From the NCBI GenBank assembly GCA_934699705.1, contig CAKUXD010000035.1, positions 1 to 17,599 of the forward strand: a DNA stretch of 17,599 nt, given 5' to 3'. The notes under the pieces were generated by a model. It ran no database searches, was not told the origin of the DNA, and saw only the letters and a program-made list of their open reading frames with translations. The stretch is from an uncultured Candidatus Melainabacteria bacterium. Lineage in GTDB: Bacteria; Cyanobacteriota; Vampirovibrionia; Gastranaerophilales; Gastranaerophilaceae. Positions 1 through 7,803 of the stretch are shown one piece after another. Position 1 is the first letter of the stretch, and every line of letters starts with the position of its first letter. A program made the position numbers and the translations under genes.

Positions 1-86
1 ATTATATAATAATTATATATAAATTTATAGGATTACCAGTTTTTAAACGAATTAAAAACGGCGATGATTTATATTATAAAAATTAG
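1..86 (+). CDS. C-terminal tail of an upstream gene (partial)
   Basis: The frame ending in the TAG at 84-86 is open back to the window edge. It encodes an Ile/Tyr-rich hydrophobic stretch followed by a basic, polar tail (GLPVFKRIKNGDDLYYKN). This looks like the end of a protein whose last hydrophobic segment is followed by a positively charged tail, possibly a membrane protein, but no family can be named from 27 codons. The next gene starts 33 bases later on the same strand, so the two may be cotranscribed. The AT-rich beginning could be open by chance, hence the modest confidence. Confidence 0.4.
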   Translation, partial: YIIIIYKFIGLPVFKRIKNGDDLYYKN

Positions 87-119
87 AAGTTAATATTTTA
101 TTTATGATAGGATAAGATT

Positions 120-1040
120 ATGAAATTAATTGGTGAAAACATACATGTAATATCAAAATCAGTCAGAGAAGCGCTTATTAAACGCGATAAAGATTTTGTT
201 ATATCAATGATTGAAAAACAGAAAAATATGAACGCAATCGACCTTAATGTAGGACCTGCTAAGGGTGAGTTGGTTGGTATTTTACCTTGGCTTACTGAAT
301 TAGTTAATTCAAATGGCGCAAAAACAATCTCTTTTGATACATCAAATGCTGAAGAAATGAGAAAAGGATTAGAGGTTTGCAGAAATCCTGAAAAAGCCTT
401 TATTAATAGTGCAACAGACAATATTGAAAGACTTGAAAACATGACTGATTTAGCTAGTGAATTTGGCTCAAATCTTATTGCCTTAACTTTAAGTGCGGAT
501 AATGGAATTCCTAATACTGCTGATGCAAAAATGGAAGTTGCGCTTGATATGTATGAAACCTGCATGATGAAGGGTATTTCAAACGAAAGGATTTATTTTG
601 ACCCATTAGTATTACCCGTAAATGTTGCCCAAAACCAAGCAATTGAAACCTTAAACACTATAAAAATTCTGAAGGAAAGTTTTGAACCTCAATGTAATAC
701 AATTATTGGGTTATCAAACGTTTCAAATGGTTCTCCAAAAGAATTAAGACCGTTAATTAACAAAGTATTTTTAACTTTAGCTTACGGTGCGGGGCTTGAT
801 TGTGCGATTGTTGATGCTACTGATATTGATATTCAAAATTTAATAAAAATGTTAGATTCCAGTTCTCCAAAAACTTCGGCTGATAAATTATTGTTGGATT
901 TAACGTCTGTAACAAGAGATTTTGTTGAGTTAGATGATATTGATTATAATAAATCAGATAAAAATTCAGTTTCGATATATAAAACTGCGAAAATTATTTT
1001 AAACAAAGAAATTTATTCTCATAGCTTTACACAAGTTTAA
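120..1040 (+). CDS. AcsE-type methyltetrahydrofolate methyltransferase (pterin-binding TIM barrel)
   Basis: This 306-residue protein has the signature of the AcsE/MeTr branch of the pterin-binding (DHPS-like) family, which moves the methyl group of 5-methyltetrahydrofolate to a corrinoid protein. Visible motifs are a GENIH opening (residues 5-9), DLNVGPA (41-47), FDTSN with Asp73 on a barrel strand, INSA (95-98), DPLVLPVNVAQ (161-171) and GLSNVS with Asn200. Asn200 matches the catalytic Asn of characterised MeTr. The C-terminal helix (ILNKEIYSHSF) also resembles AcsE. About 40 polar residues (roughly 246-285) precede that helix and seem extra, since known AcsE proteins are nearer 262 residues. 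AGGA at 109-112 lies 7 bases before the ATG. No corrinoid protein, CO dehydrogenase or other Wood-Ljungdahl gene is in the window, so the partner is unknown. Family assignment is firm; the physiological acceptor is inferred. Confidence 0.85.
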   Translation: MKLIGENIHVISKSVREALIKRDKDFVISMIEKQKNMNAIDLNVGPAKGELVGILPWLTELVNSNGAKTISFDTSNAEEMRKGLEVCRNPEKAFINSATDNIERLENMTDLASEFGSNLIALTLSADNGIPNTADAKMEVALDMYETCMMKGISNERIYFDPLVLPVNVAQNQAIETLNTIKILKESFEPQCNTIIGLSNVSNGSPKELRPLINKVFLTLAYGAGLDCAIVDATDIDIQNLIKMLDSSSPKTSADKLLLDLTSVTRDFVELDDIDYNKSDKNSVSIYKTAKIILNKEIYSHSFTQV

Positions 1041-1044
1041 ATAT

Positions 1045-1073
1045 TTGTATCTTTAAAAAAAATTTGGTAAAAT
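1045..1073 (+). promoter_or_regulatory. Candidate sigma70-type promoter for the large TPR gene
   Basis: TTGTAT (1045-1050) and TAAAAT (1068-1073) are separated by 17 bases, just after the stop of the methyltransferase gene. A start near 1080 would give a very short leader carrying the AGGAGG ribosome site at 1085-1090. The -10 matches 5 of 6 consensus bases but the -35 only 3 of 6, and the region is AT-rich, so chance is possible. No terminator hairpin separates the two genes. Confidence 0.35.
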
Positions 1074-1084
1074 CTTTCTATTAT

Positions 1085-1100
1085 AGGAGGAATAATTTTG
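1085..1100 (+). promoter_or_regulatory. Strong ribosome site deciding a TTG start
   Basis: AGGAGG at 1085-1090 is a perfect Shine-Dalgarno core, 7 bases before the TTG at 1098-1100. There is no in-frame ATG before residue 24, and starting there would remove the signal peptide. The TTG is therefore the start. Confidence 0.8.
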
Positions 1101-3290
1101 AAAAAGATTTTATCAATATTAGTTGTTGTAATATCGTTTATTATTGCAAATCCAGCGTATTCGGCTATGGATAAAGCAGTTGTAGAGTTATATCAACAGG
1201 CTTGTAACCTTGAATATCATAACAATTATGAGGAAGCAATTGTTGCTATTAAAAGAGCTATTGAAATTCAAGGTGAAGACGCAATTTTATACACAAAATT
1301 AGCGGGCTTATATGCTGATATGGGTGATTATGACAACGCTTTAGGTGCTTATAAAATTGCAATAAGATTAAGACCAAATGACGCTTTTATTTATATTAGC
1401 ATTGGTAATATTCTTCAAACCACAGGTGATTTGGAAAATGCATATAATTCTTACATGCAGGCAATGGAAATTTTTCCGTCTTACAAATATAATTACTTAA
1501 ATATTGCAAATGTTTTAAATGCTCAAAATAAATATAGCAAAGCAATTGATTATTATAATTTGTTTTTAGCAGTATATCCAAGTCATGCTGTTGCAAGAGA
1601 AAATTTAGCTACTGCCTATTTAAAAACTGGCAAGTTCTCACTTGCAAATAAAGCCTATGCAACGGCTTATAAAGCTAATCCAGACGGATTTAGAGAATTT
1701 GCAAATTACGGTTATTCTCTTTTTGAAGATAAGCAATATAACAGTGCAGTTGATATGTTAAAACTTGCCTTGTTAGAAAATCCTGAAAACGTAAGAGCGC
1801 GTGCGGATTTAGCGGTATCTTATCACGAATTGCATAAATTTGATTTAGCCAAACAACAATATGAAACAATCTTCAATCTAAAACCTGATTTAACGGCATT
1901 AAGGATATATTATGCAAATTTGTTATCTGATATGAGTTTGTATGACGAGGCTATTAAAGAATATTCAACATATATTAAAGCGTACCCAAACGATGCTGAT
2001 GCTTACAAGTTATTAGCGATTGTATATAAAAATCAGGGTAAAGATGATTTAGCTATCAAAAATTTACTAACATCTTTGGCTAAAAACAATAAGGATTTAG
2101 AAGTTAAGAAAGAACTTGCTTTTCAATATCATAAAAAACAAGATTATGTAAGCGCTTTAAAATATTACAATCAAGTTTTGGCGGAAGTTCCTGATAATAT
2201 TGAAGTTAAAGCAAATAAAGCTCTTGCTTTACACGCTTTAAAACGATATGATGAAGCTATTAAATTGTATGACACATTATTAACCCAAAGAGAAAATTCA
2301 CGATTACAACAAAATTTAGTTTCTGCGCTTATTTCAAAGGGTGATTATTTGTTAACTCAATCTAAATTCAAAGAGTCGATTGAACCTTTTGAGCGTGCAA
2401 TTTCGCTAGATTCAAACCAAAGTTATGCATATTATGGTTTAGCTAAGGCTTATGAGTTTACAAAAAATCCTGATTTAGCTATGGTAAATTATGAAAAAGC
2501 CCTTGAAATAGAACCAGACAAGGATTTGTATAAAAAAGACTTTGATGCGTTTAAAGCAGAGCAAATAACAAATTTACCTTTGGTTTCTGAAGAAAAACCA
2601 GTTGTATCAGAAAAACAAAATTCCGAAACAATTAACAAAACGGTTGTTACTATAAAGCCCGTTAATGCATCTGATTTTAATAATCAAACTGTATCAACAA
2701 ATAATAGTGATGTAAGTGTTAATACAAATACTTCAAACAAAACTACTGATGATAATCTTGCTAATTTGGATAATTTAATGATTAATAAACCATCTGCAGG
2801 TATTGATGATAAAATTAAATCTTTAACTAAACAAGCTGATGATTTATATAAATCTGGACAAAATACAAAGGCAATTGAAACATATCTTGAAGTTTTAAAA
2901 TTGTCCCCAAGTGATTATTTTACAGCTTTTAAAATTGCTAATTTATATAAAATAGAAAATAATCCAGATAAAGCAATTTATTACTACAAAAAGGCGGTCG
3001 CAGTAAATAAAAATTACTCAGATGCTTGGTTTAATCTAGGTTTAGTTTATGCTTCAAATGGTGATTTTAAGAATTGTCGCGATTGTTTCAATAAAGTTGT
3101 AGCACTAAGCCCTGATTATGCTTATGCATATTACGCTTTAGCTATGTCCTATGAAAAAGAAGGTAATAATCAAAAAGCTATTGATAATTATCAAAAATAT
3201 TATGATTTAGAAACAGATGATTTAACAAAACGTGCTATTGTAAAACGTATAAACGAATTACAGACTATTAATGAAGAAAACAAGCAATGA
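1098..3290 (+). CDS. Exported large TPR repeat protein, TTG start
   Basis: This is a 730-residue protein with a classical signal peptide: KK, a hydrophobic core at 4-18 and likely cleavage after YSA (residue 23). Two TPR superhelices follow, at about 27-485 (around 13 repeats with the usual Gly/Ala/Tyr/Pro spacing) and about 571-715 (around 4 repeats). An Asn/Thr/Ser-rich, probably disordered linker (about 490-565) joins them. It is most likely a periplasmic or envelope scaffold for protein-protein contacts; no enzymatic domain is visible. The start is TTG at 1098, chosen because AGGAGG (1085-1090) sits 7 bases upstream and the signal peptide begins exactly there. The stop overlaps the next start (ATGA at 3287-3290), which points to translational coupling with the small exported protein downstream. 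Specific partners cannot be read from the sequence. Confidence 0.85.
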   Translation: MKKILSILVVVISFIIANPAYSAMDKAVVELYQQACNLEYHNNYEEAIVAIKRAIEIQGEDAILYTKLAGLYADMGDYDNALGAYKIAIRLRPNDAFIYISIGNILQTTGDLENAYNSYMQAMEIFPSYKYNYLNIANVLNAQNKYSKAIDYYNLFLAVYPSHAVARENLATAYLKTGKFSLANKAYATAYKANPDGFREFANYGYSLFEDKQYNSAVDMLKLALLENPENVRARADLAVSYHELHKFDLAKQQYETIFNLKPDLTALRIYYANLLSDMSLYDEAIKEYSTYIKAYPNDADAYKLLAIVYKNQGKDDLAIKNLLTSLAKNNKDLEVKKELAFQYHKKQDYVSALKYYNQVLAEVPDNIEVKANKALALHALKRYDEAIKLYDTLLTQRENSRLQQNLVSALISKGDYLLTQSKFKESIEPFERAISLDSNQSYAYYGLAKAYEFTKNPDLAMVNYEKALEIEPDKDLYKKDFDAFKAEQITNLPLVSEEKPVVSEKQNSETINKTVVTIKPVNASDFNNQTVSTNNSDVSVNTNTSNKTTDDNLANLDNLMINKPSAGIDDKIKSLTKQADDLYKSGQNTKAIETYLEVLKLSPSDYFTAFKIANLYKIENNPDKAIYYYKKAVAVNKNYSDAWFNLGLVYASNGDFKNCRDCFNKVVALSPDYAYAYYALAMSYEKEGNNQKAIDNYQKYYDLETDDLTKRAIVKRINELQTINEENKQ

Positions 3291-3700
3291 AAAGGTTAAT
3301 TGTATTTTTAATATTAATTGCAACTTTTACTTCAGGTTTTGCAATGCCTAAAAAATTCAAATATGGCATAATTTTCAATAATGTTCCTTTTACCAGAGAA
3401 ACAGCTGAAGGATATGGCAGATACTTTAAACGAGGCGAACGTATTTACTGGCTATTTATGTCAAATAAATCAATAAAAGCAAATTTTATAAAAGTCCAAA
3501 TTGTTAGCGCAAATGATAAAGGACCTTGGAATACGCTTACAGGAATTGTTTATACGAACGAATATCGTATTAATAAAGATTCACCGTATTTTTTTACAGA
3601 TTACGTCGTAATGCATACTGGTGGACATTATTATATGGAAATCTTTGATAAGAATATGCTACATAAACCACTAGTTGTTGCTGATTTTTATGTTAGATAA
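3287..3700 (+). CDS. Small exported protein of unknown function
   Basis: This is a 137-residue protein with an N-terminal signal peptide: KR, a hydrophobic core at 4-15 and probable cleavage after SGFA (residue 19). The mature part of about 118 residues is rich in aromatic residues and alternating beta-type segments (for example YGIIFNNVPF, RIYWLFMS, HYYMEIFDK, VVADFYV). This suggests a small beta-sandwich domain with no visible catalytic motif and no Cys. It has no lipobox, so it is expected to be soluble in the periplasm or loosely surface-bound. The start codon overlaps the stop of the large TPR gene by 4 bases (ATGA), so the two are probably coexpressed and may act together, for example as scaffold and client. 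The last base of its stop directly abuts the stop of the convergent gene. I do not recognise the family. Confidence 0.7.
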   Translation: MKRLIVFLILIATFTSGFAMPKKFKYGIIFNNVPFTRETAEGYGRYFKRGERIYWLFMSNKSIKANFIKVQIVSANDKGPWNTLTGIVYTNEYRINKDSPYFFTDYVVMHTGGHYYMEIFDKNMLHKPLVVADFYVR

Positions 3701-5344
3701 TTAGTATTCAAAACTTACAAGTGTCCACGATCCAGCAACTTCATAACGTATATTTTTTGCATTAACTGGTAGAGTTTTAATAATCTCATTTCTTATATCA
3801 GAAAATATTAAAAATAGGAAAGGAGTTTTTTCATATGTTTTTTGGTTCATTACTATTAAGCTAAAAATGTTTTCGTCAAGAAATGAAACTGAATCTAAAA
3901 ATAAAAATGCAACTTTTTGTCCTTTTTTCATTTTGTAATATGCGTTTTCATTAATTTCATCAATTAATTTATCGCCTGTAAATTCATTAACAGGTCTTAT
4001 TGAATTTACAAATGCGCCTTTATATTTTTGTTTGCCAGATTTTACAGCTTCTTTATAGGAAATTTCAGGCGTGAAATATTCGTTAAAATTACCCTTATGG
4101 ATTTCTATTACATTGTATTTGTCAAAATTAATATATTTTTCAAATCTATTTTTTGGATAATAAGTTAAAATAATAAAATCGTCATTTTTTAAATTTGCAC
4201 TTTTAATAAGCTCGGCAACATATTTATTTCCTTCTTCTCTAGGCAAAAATGATGCATAGTTTGGGCTGATTATATATAAAACCTGAAAGCCAAAAAAGAA
4301 TGTAAATAATAGTATTTTGAACCATAATACTTTTTCCGAAAAATCTATTGTTGCGCAAAACAAGAAAATAAGTATTGGATAAATTTCTATCGCATATTTA
4401 GCCTCTAATACTAGTTTTCCGCTCATTGATGCAATTATTAAGACAATTAAAGTTCCCAAGGCAATAAGTCCTAACTTACTTTCACGTCTGATATTTTTGT
4501 CCAGTATTATGGCAAAAAATACGATAAATACTAAAAATAACGGTAGAATTAAGCAAATTGAATTAAAATCAATAGAATTTAAGTTTTCAAGTAATAACGA
4601 TTTTGATAATACAGGAGTAAAATAATCTGAAAATAATTGAATAATTCTTCTAAACGAAAATTGCGCCCACCATTGTGAAAAGGATACTGTTGTAAAGATT
4701 TTTATAATTAAAGGTGAAGCTATAACAAGAGTTACGCCAGAAAAAACAGTAATTAAATTGACAATTTTTTTGTATGAATGTCTTAAATAATAGCAAATAA
4801 AAATTATATCAAAAAATACATAAACAAAGCCAATTGTATGCGTAAATAAAATTAAAAAATTACTGATAATTAATCCAATAAAGTTCTTTTTATTAGGTTT
4901 CTTTAGTATTCTTATTGTGAAGTACAATGATAACGCTGAAAATAAAAATAATAACGTATAAAATCTAACTTCTTGTGAATAATATATTAAAAAACTGCTT
5001 AAAGCGGTAAATAACGCACACATAAGACCAGTAAATTTTGTTTTTTCTCTGCCAACCATATACATAACTGGTATAGAGGCTACGGCTGGAATTATTGAAG
5101 AAAATCTTAAAACTAAATCATTATCTCCGCCAATTAACATAACTATTTTTAAATAAATGTAATATAATGGCATGTGGCATTGCGACAATATTCCATCAAC
5201 AAAGCCTTTAAAAGTCGGAGCGGAAGCAATAAACCAAGAAATATATTCGTCGTTCCAAAGTCCGCCATCTTTATCCAAGCCAATAAATCTTAGGACAAAA
5301 CCTATAATTGTAATTATACATATCCAAAAAATTGTAAAGTTCAT
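3701..5344 (-). CDS. GT39/ArnT-like polyprenyl-phosphate-sugar glycosyltransferase, multipass membrane
   Basis: This 547-residue integral membrane protein has the pattern of the PMT/ArnT (GT-C fold) superfamily, which transfers sugars from a polyprenyl-phosphate donor to an extracytoplasmic acceptor. After the first membrane helix (about 4-21) comes the first loop with WNDEY (Asp32/Glu33), the usual acidic catalytic site. HMPLYYIYLK (57-66) follows, matching the family's HPPLYY element, then YYSQEVRFY (121-129), the conserved second-loop motif. About ten more hydrophobic segments run to about residue 360, followed by a soluble C-terminal domain of about 185 residues. It is divergent from a polyprenyl-phosphate sugar synthase-like gene 40 bases away, which could supply its donor. 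No clear Shine-Dalgarno precedes the ATG. The acceptor (protein, lipid or glycan) cannot be told from the sequence. Confidence 0.8.
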   Translation of the reverse strand: MNFTIFWICIITIIGFVLRFIGLDKDGGLWNDEYISWFIASAPTFKGFVDGILSQCHMPLYYIYLKIVMLIGGDNDLVLRFSSIIPAVASIPVMYMVGREKTKFTGLMCALFTALSSFLIYYSQEVRFYTLLFLFSALSLYFTIRILKKPNKKNFIGLIISNFLILFTHTIGFVYVFFDIIFICYYLRHSYKKIVNLITVFSGVTLVIASPLIIKIFTTVSFSQWWAQFSFRRIIQLFSDYFTPVLSKSLLLENLNSIDFNSICLILPLFLVFIVFFAIILDKNIRRESKLGLIALGTLIVLIIASMSGKLVLEAKYAIEIYPILIFLFCATIDFSEKVLWFKILLFTFFFGFQVLYIISPNYASFLPREEGNKYVAELIKSANLKNDDFIILTYYPKNRFEKYINFDKYNVIEIHKGNFNEYFTPEISYKEAVKSGKQKYKGAFVNSIRPVNEFTGDKLIDEINENAYYKMKKGQKVAFLFLDSVSFLDENIFSLIVMNQKTYEKTPFLFLIFSDIRNEIIKTLPVNAKNIRYEVAGSWTLVSFEY

Positions 5345-5360
5345 ATTTTAATTGTATAAT
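5332..5360 (+). promoter_or_regulatory. Promoter for the GT2 sugar-phosphate synthase gene
   Basis: TTGTAA (5332-5337), a 17-base spacer and a perfect TATAAT (5355-5360) lie just upstream of the gene starting at 5385. The -35 element is inside the first codons of the divergent GT39 gene. A ribosome site AAGGAA (5373-5378) follows, 6 bases before the ATG. The promoter of the divergent gene must occupy the same 40-base gap, so the two may influence each other. Confidence 0.6.
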
Positions 5361-5384
5361 AAAAATTAAAATAAGGAATAATCT

Positions 5385-6323
5385 ATGAAGCTAATAATTC
5401 AAATACCTTGTTATAATGAAGAAGAAACACTACCAGCTACATTAAGAGAGTTACCAAAACATATTGAAGGTATTGATGTAATTGAGACATTAATAATAGA
5501 TGATGGTTCAAAAGACAAAACAGCTGATGTTGCAAGTTGGAATGGAGTTAATCATATTGTTAAATTAAATCGCCATGTAGGGCTTGCTGGTGCTTTTAAA
5601 ACTGGTTTAAATGAATGTCTTAAACAAGGTGCAGATATCATTGTTAATACTGATGCAGATAACCAATATTGTGCTGAAGATATTGAGAAATTAGTTAAAC
5701 CAATACTTGAAAAACACGCGGATATGGTTATTGGCGCGCGACAAATAAGTCAAATAAAATCATTTTCTCCTATGAAGAAATTTTTACAAAAATGCGGTTC
5801 TGCGTTTATGAGATTAATTTCTTCAACAAAAATCGAAGATGCTCCAAGTGGTTTTAGGGCTTTTTCAGCAGAAACTGCAAATATTTTGAATATATTTGAT
5901 AATTATTCTTATACAATGGAAACAATAATTCAGGCTAAGGCTAAGGGGTTAAACATAATTTCTGTACCGATTAGAACTAATCCTGATATGAGAAAATCAA
6001 GACTTGTAAAAAACATTTTTCAATACGTGAAAAATTCTACATTTACTATGCTTCGAATGTTTATTGTGTATCGCCCATTCAGATTTTTCGTAACTTTTTC
6101 GATATTATTCTTATTTTTCGGATTAATTTTAGGCGGAAGATTTTTATACTTTTATTTTACAATTGGCGGAAATGGACATATTCAATCCTTAATTCTTGCA
6201 GCAATATTGATTTTAACTGGTATTCAAATAGGGTTGATAGCTGTTTTAGCTGATTTGATAGCAATAAACAGAAAATTACTCGAAGATGTTCAGGTAAGAA
6301 TTAAAAAGTTAGAACGCAAATAA
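5385..6323 (+). CDS. GT2 polyprenyl-phosphate sugar synthase-like (DPM1/GtrB type), two C-terminal membrane helices
   Basis: This 312-residue enzyme has a GT-A catalytic domain followed by two membrane helices, the layout of GtrB/DPM1-like polyprenyl-phosphate mannose or glucose synthases. Motifs seen are PCYNEEE (8-14) for nucleotide binding, DDGS (39-42), the metal-binding NTDAD (88-92) and DAPSGFRAFS (152-161), which matches the conserved D-x-x-SGFR element of this branch. Helices lie at about 232-257 and 265-292, with a basic cytoplasmic tail. The expected reaction is transfer of a hexose or related sugar from NDP-sugar to undecaprenyl phosphate at the inner membrane. The divergent GT39-like transferase is the natural consumer of such a lipid-linked sugar. 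A strong hairpin terminator follows the stop immediately. The sugar identity is not readable. Confidence 0.85.
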   Translation: MKLIIQIPCYNEEETLPATLRELPKHIEGIDVIETLIIDDGSKDKTADVASWNGVNHIVKLNRHVGLAGAFKTGLNECLKQGADIIVNTDADNQYCAEDIEKLVKPILEKHADMVIGARQISQIKSFSPMKKFLQKCGSAFMRLISSTKIEDAPSGFRAFSAETANILNIFDNYSYTMETIIQAKAKGLNIISVPIRTNPDMRKSRLVKNIFQYVKNSTFTMLRMFIVYRPFRFFVTFSILFLFFGLILGGRFLYFYFTIGGNGHIQSLILAAILILTGIQIGLIAVLADLIAINRKLLEDVQVRIKKLERK

Positions 6324-6347
6324 AAAGCGATTTGTAAATCGCTTTTT
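6322..6347. terminator. Bidirectional rho-independent terminator
   Basis: AAAAAGCGATT pairs with AATCGCTTTTT around a TGTA loop, giving an 11 bp stem with a T-run in both directions. It begins at the stop of the GT2 gene (plus) and lies 5 bases beyond the stop of the convergent gene ending at 6353 (minus). It can therefore end both transcripts. Confidence 0.85.
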
Positions 6348-6352
6348 ATTGA

Positions 6353-7660
6353 TTATGCAATTGATTTTAACTTGCTATCCGCTTCAACAACTTCTGTTGG
6401 TAAGCCAACGTGGTGAATTCTTGGAATAATATAGTCTTCGTGGTATTCAACAGGTTCTGACGAATCATCATCAGTATCGTTACAAACAAAAACTAATTTT
6501 CCGTCAGCCGTTGTTTTTGCGCCTATTACTGTTATTTCATGACCGTTTACAATGTTATTATTTTCATCAGTAGAAGTGTAACCGATGATTACATTTTGTC
6601 CCATAGCCATAGAATTTAGTAAACAACGCTTAATTACGTTTGGTTCAGCTGTATGACCAACTAATCTTGCAACAGGATTACCATTTGCGTCAGTGGCCTC
6701 TTTAACGTCTTGGAAGGTTACTGATGTTTTATTAGTGTCTGTAACAATTGATTCAGTAAATGTTTTTTCAATTTCAACAAGACCTCTATCTCCAGGTCCG
6801 AATGACGCTACACGAACGTCGTTTAAAGTATTATATGTTTGTTGAGAACCCACGTTCATAAAGGTTGATTGCATCAAAACATCTAATGGAGAACGTTCTA
6901 GTGCATCTCTGTCAATTGTTTGAATATGAGCTCTGAAAATAGCATTTTTATCAGGCGCAATCGTAACTTCTGCTTTATTTCCTTCTTTCATTTGATATGG
7001 AATTTTAAAATTATCTAAAAGCCACTTTGCGTCATCTTGATTTTCACAAAGATTTTTTAAATCAATTGTTTTTGTACTAGCCATTTTTTCAGAGGATAAA
7101 CCTTCTGCAACTCTTGCAAATTCAGCAGGCATTTGACTTGCTAAATTGTATTCAATACTTGCAGCCACACAGCAACCAGAATGTGTAACTTCCGTTGTTG
7201 ATGGATCATATTCTTTTAAAACTGGTTTTAAATTATCTGGAATATTACCAAAATGTTGAGTTATAATTAATGGATTTGCAATGGTTTTAACGGTATCGTT
7301 TAACATTGTTTTTGCGTCTAATCCATTTGCGCGTTTATTCGTAATAATCTTGTGTAAATTATCTAAAGTTGATGTTTTATCGTTTGATTTATTATTCAAT
7401 AAAATACCAGTTTTTAACATATAATCAAGAGATTTTTTACCTTCTGCATCAAGATTTGCTGAAACCTCAGTAAATTTTTGAATATCGGCAGAAGATTGTA
7501 AAGTTGTTTTCACAACATTAACAGGATTATATGAAGTAAATGAAGGGCGAGTAACATTATTATTGTTATAATTAGACGCTAAAGCACCTGCACTAACTTT
7601 TGTTTTTGCAGGTTGAACATAAATATTTGTATTATTAATTCCTGTTAAATTTGATATCAT
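6353..7660 (-). CDS. Putative papain-like cysteine peptidase domain protein, no signal peptide
   Basis: This 435-residue protein (counting from the ATG at 7660) is of no family I can name. The N-terminal 60 residues are Asn/Thr/Ser-rich and look disordered. Residues 60-150 are probably helical. From 160 on there are papain-superfamily hints in the right order: HSGCCVAAS (160-168) with Cys163/Cys164 at a helix start, NGHEITVIG (372-380) with His374 on a strand, and VFVCNDTDD (390-398) with Asn394/Asp395. This is the Cys-His-Asn/Asp order of C1/C39/transglutaminase-like folds. The start at 7660 is preferred over an in-frame TTG at 7708 because TTTAGG lies about 9 bases upstream of the ATG. No secretion signal or lipobox is visible, so it is cytoplasmic or exported by a non-Sec route. 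Peptidase activity is inference from motif order only. Confidence 0.6.
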   Translation of the reverse strand: MISNLTGINNTNIYVQPAKTKVSAGALASNYNNNNVTRPSFTSYNPVNVVKTTLQSSADIQKFTEVSANLDAEGKKSLDYMLKTGILLNNKSNDKTSTLDNLHKIITNKRANGLDAKTMLNDTVKTIANPLIITQHFGNIPDNLKPVLKEYDPSTTEVTHSGCCVAASIEYNLASQMPAEFARVAEGLSSEKMASTKTIDLKNLCENQDDAKWLLDNFKIPYQMKEGNKAEVTIAPDKNAIFRAHIQTIDRDALERSPLDVLMQSTFMNVGSQQTYNTLNDVRVASFGPGDRGLVEIEKTFTESIVTDTNKTSVTFQDVKEATDANGNPVARLVGHTAEPNVIKRCLLNSMAMGQNVIIGYTSTDENNNIVNGHEITVIGAKTTADGKLVFVCNDTDDDSSEPVEYHEDYIIPRIHHVGLPTEVVEADSKLKSIA

Positions 7661-7703
7661 TAAAAAGCGCCTAAATTTACCTATATTATTAAACGTAAAT
7701 AAT

Positions 7704-7732
7704 TTCAAAAATTTGCTATTTTAAGGTATAAT
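7704..7732 (+). promoter_or_regulatory. Promoter for the TOPRIM gene
   Basis: TTCAAA (7704-7709), a 17-base spacer and a perfect TATAAT (7727-7732) precede a GAGG ribosome site at 7757-7760. The expected transcript start is near 7739. The divergent peptidase-like gene must be transcribed from the same intergenic region, but its own promoter elements are unclear. Confidence 0.55.
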
Positions 7733-7756
7733 ATATTAAAATTGTTAACAATTATT

Positions 7757-7770
7757 GAGGTAAGATTACG
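7757..7770 (+). promoter_or_regulatory. Ribosome site pointing to a non-AUG start upstream of the TTG
   Basis: TGAGGT at 7756-7761 is the only good Shine-Dalgarno sequence here. The reading frame of the TOPRIM protein is open from the in-frame TGA at 7756-7758 onward. At a normal 7-base spacing lies ACG (7768-7770), with ATT (7765-7767) just before it; there is no ATG, GTG or TTG. Starting at ACG would add 12 residues (xNLKIKNLTKEQ) to the protein. Confidence 0.45.
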
Positions 7771-7803
7771 AATTTAAAAATTAAAAATCTAACAAAAGAG
7801 CAA

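Noticed and set aside
98..565. Minus-strand open frame of 155 codons inside the methyltransferase gene
   Set aside because: It is antisense to a gene with clear family motifs, has no ribosome site and has only a composition-driven hydrophobic translation.
1098..3290. CRISPR-like or DNA-level repeats in the large TPR gene
   Set aside because: The periodicity is at protein level (34 residues) and the DNA of the units is diverged; no constant repeat with spacers is present.
7661..7708. Longer form of the peptidase-like protein starting at TTG 7708
   Set aside because: There is no ribosome site before the TTG, whereas the ATG at 7660 has AGG at suitable spacing; the 16 extra residues look like translated leader.
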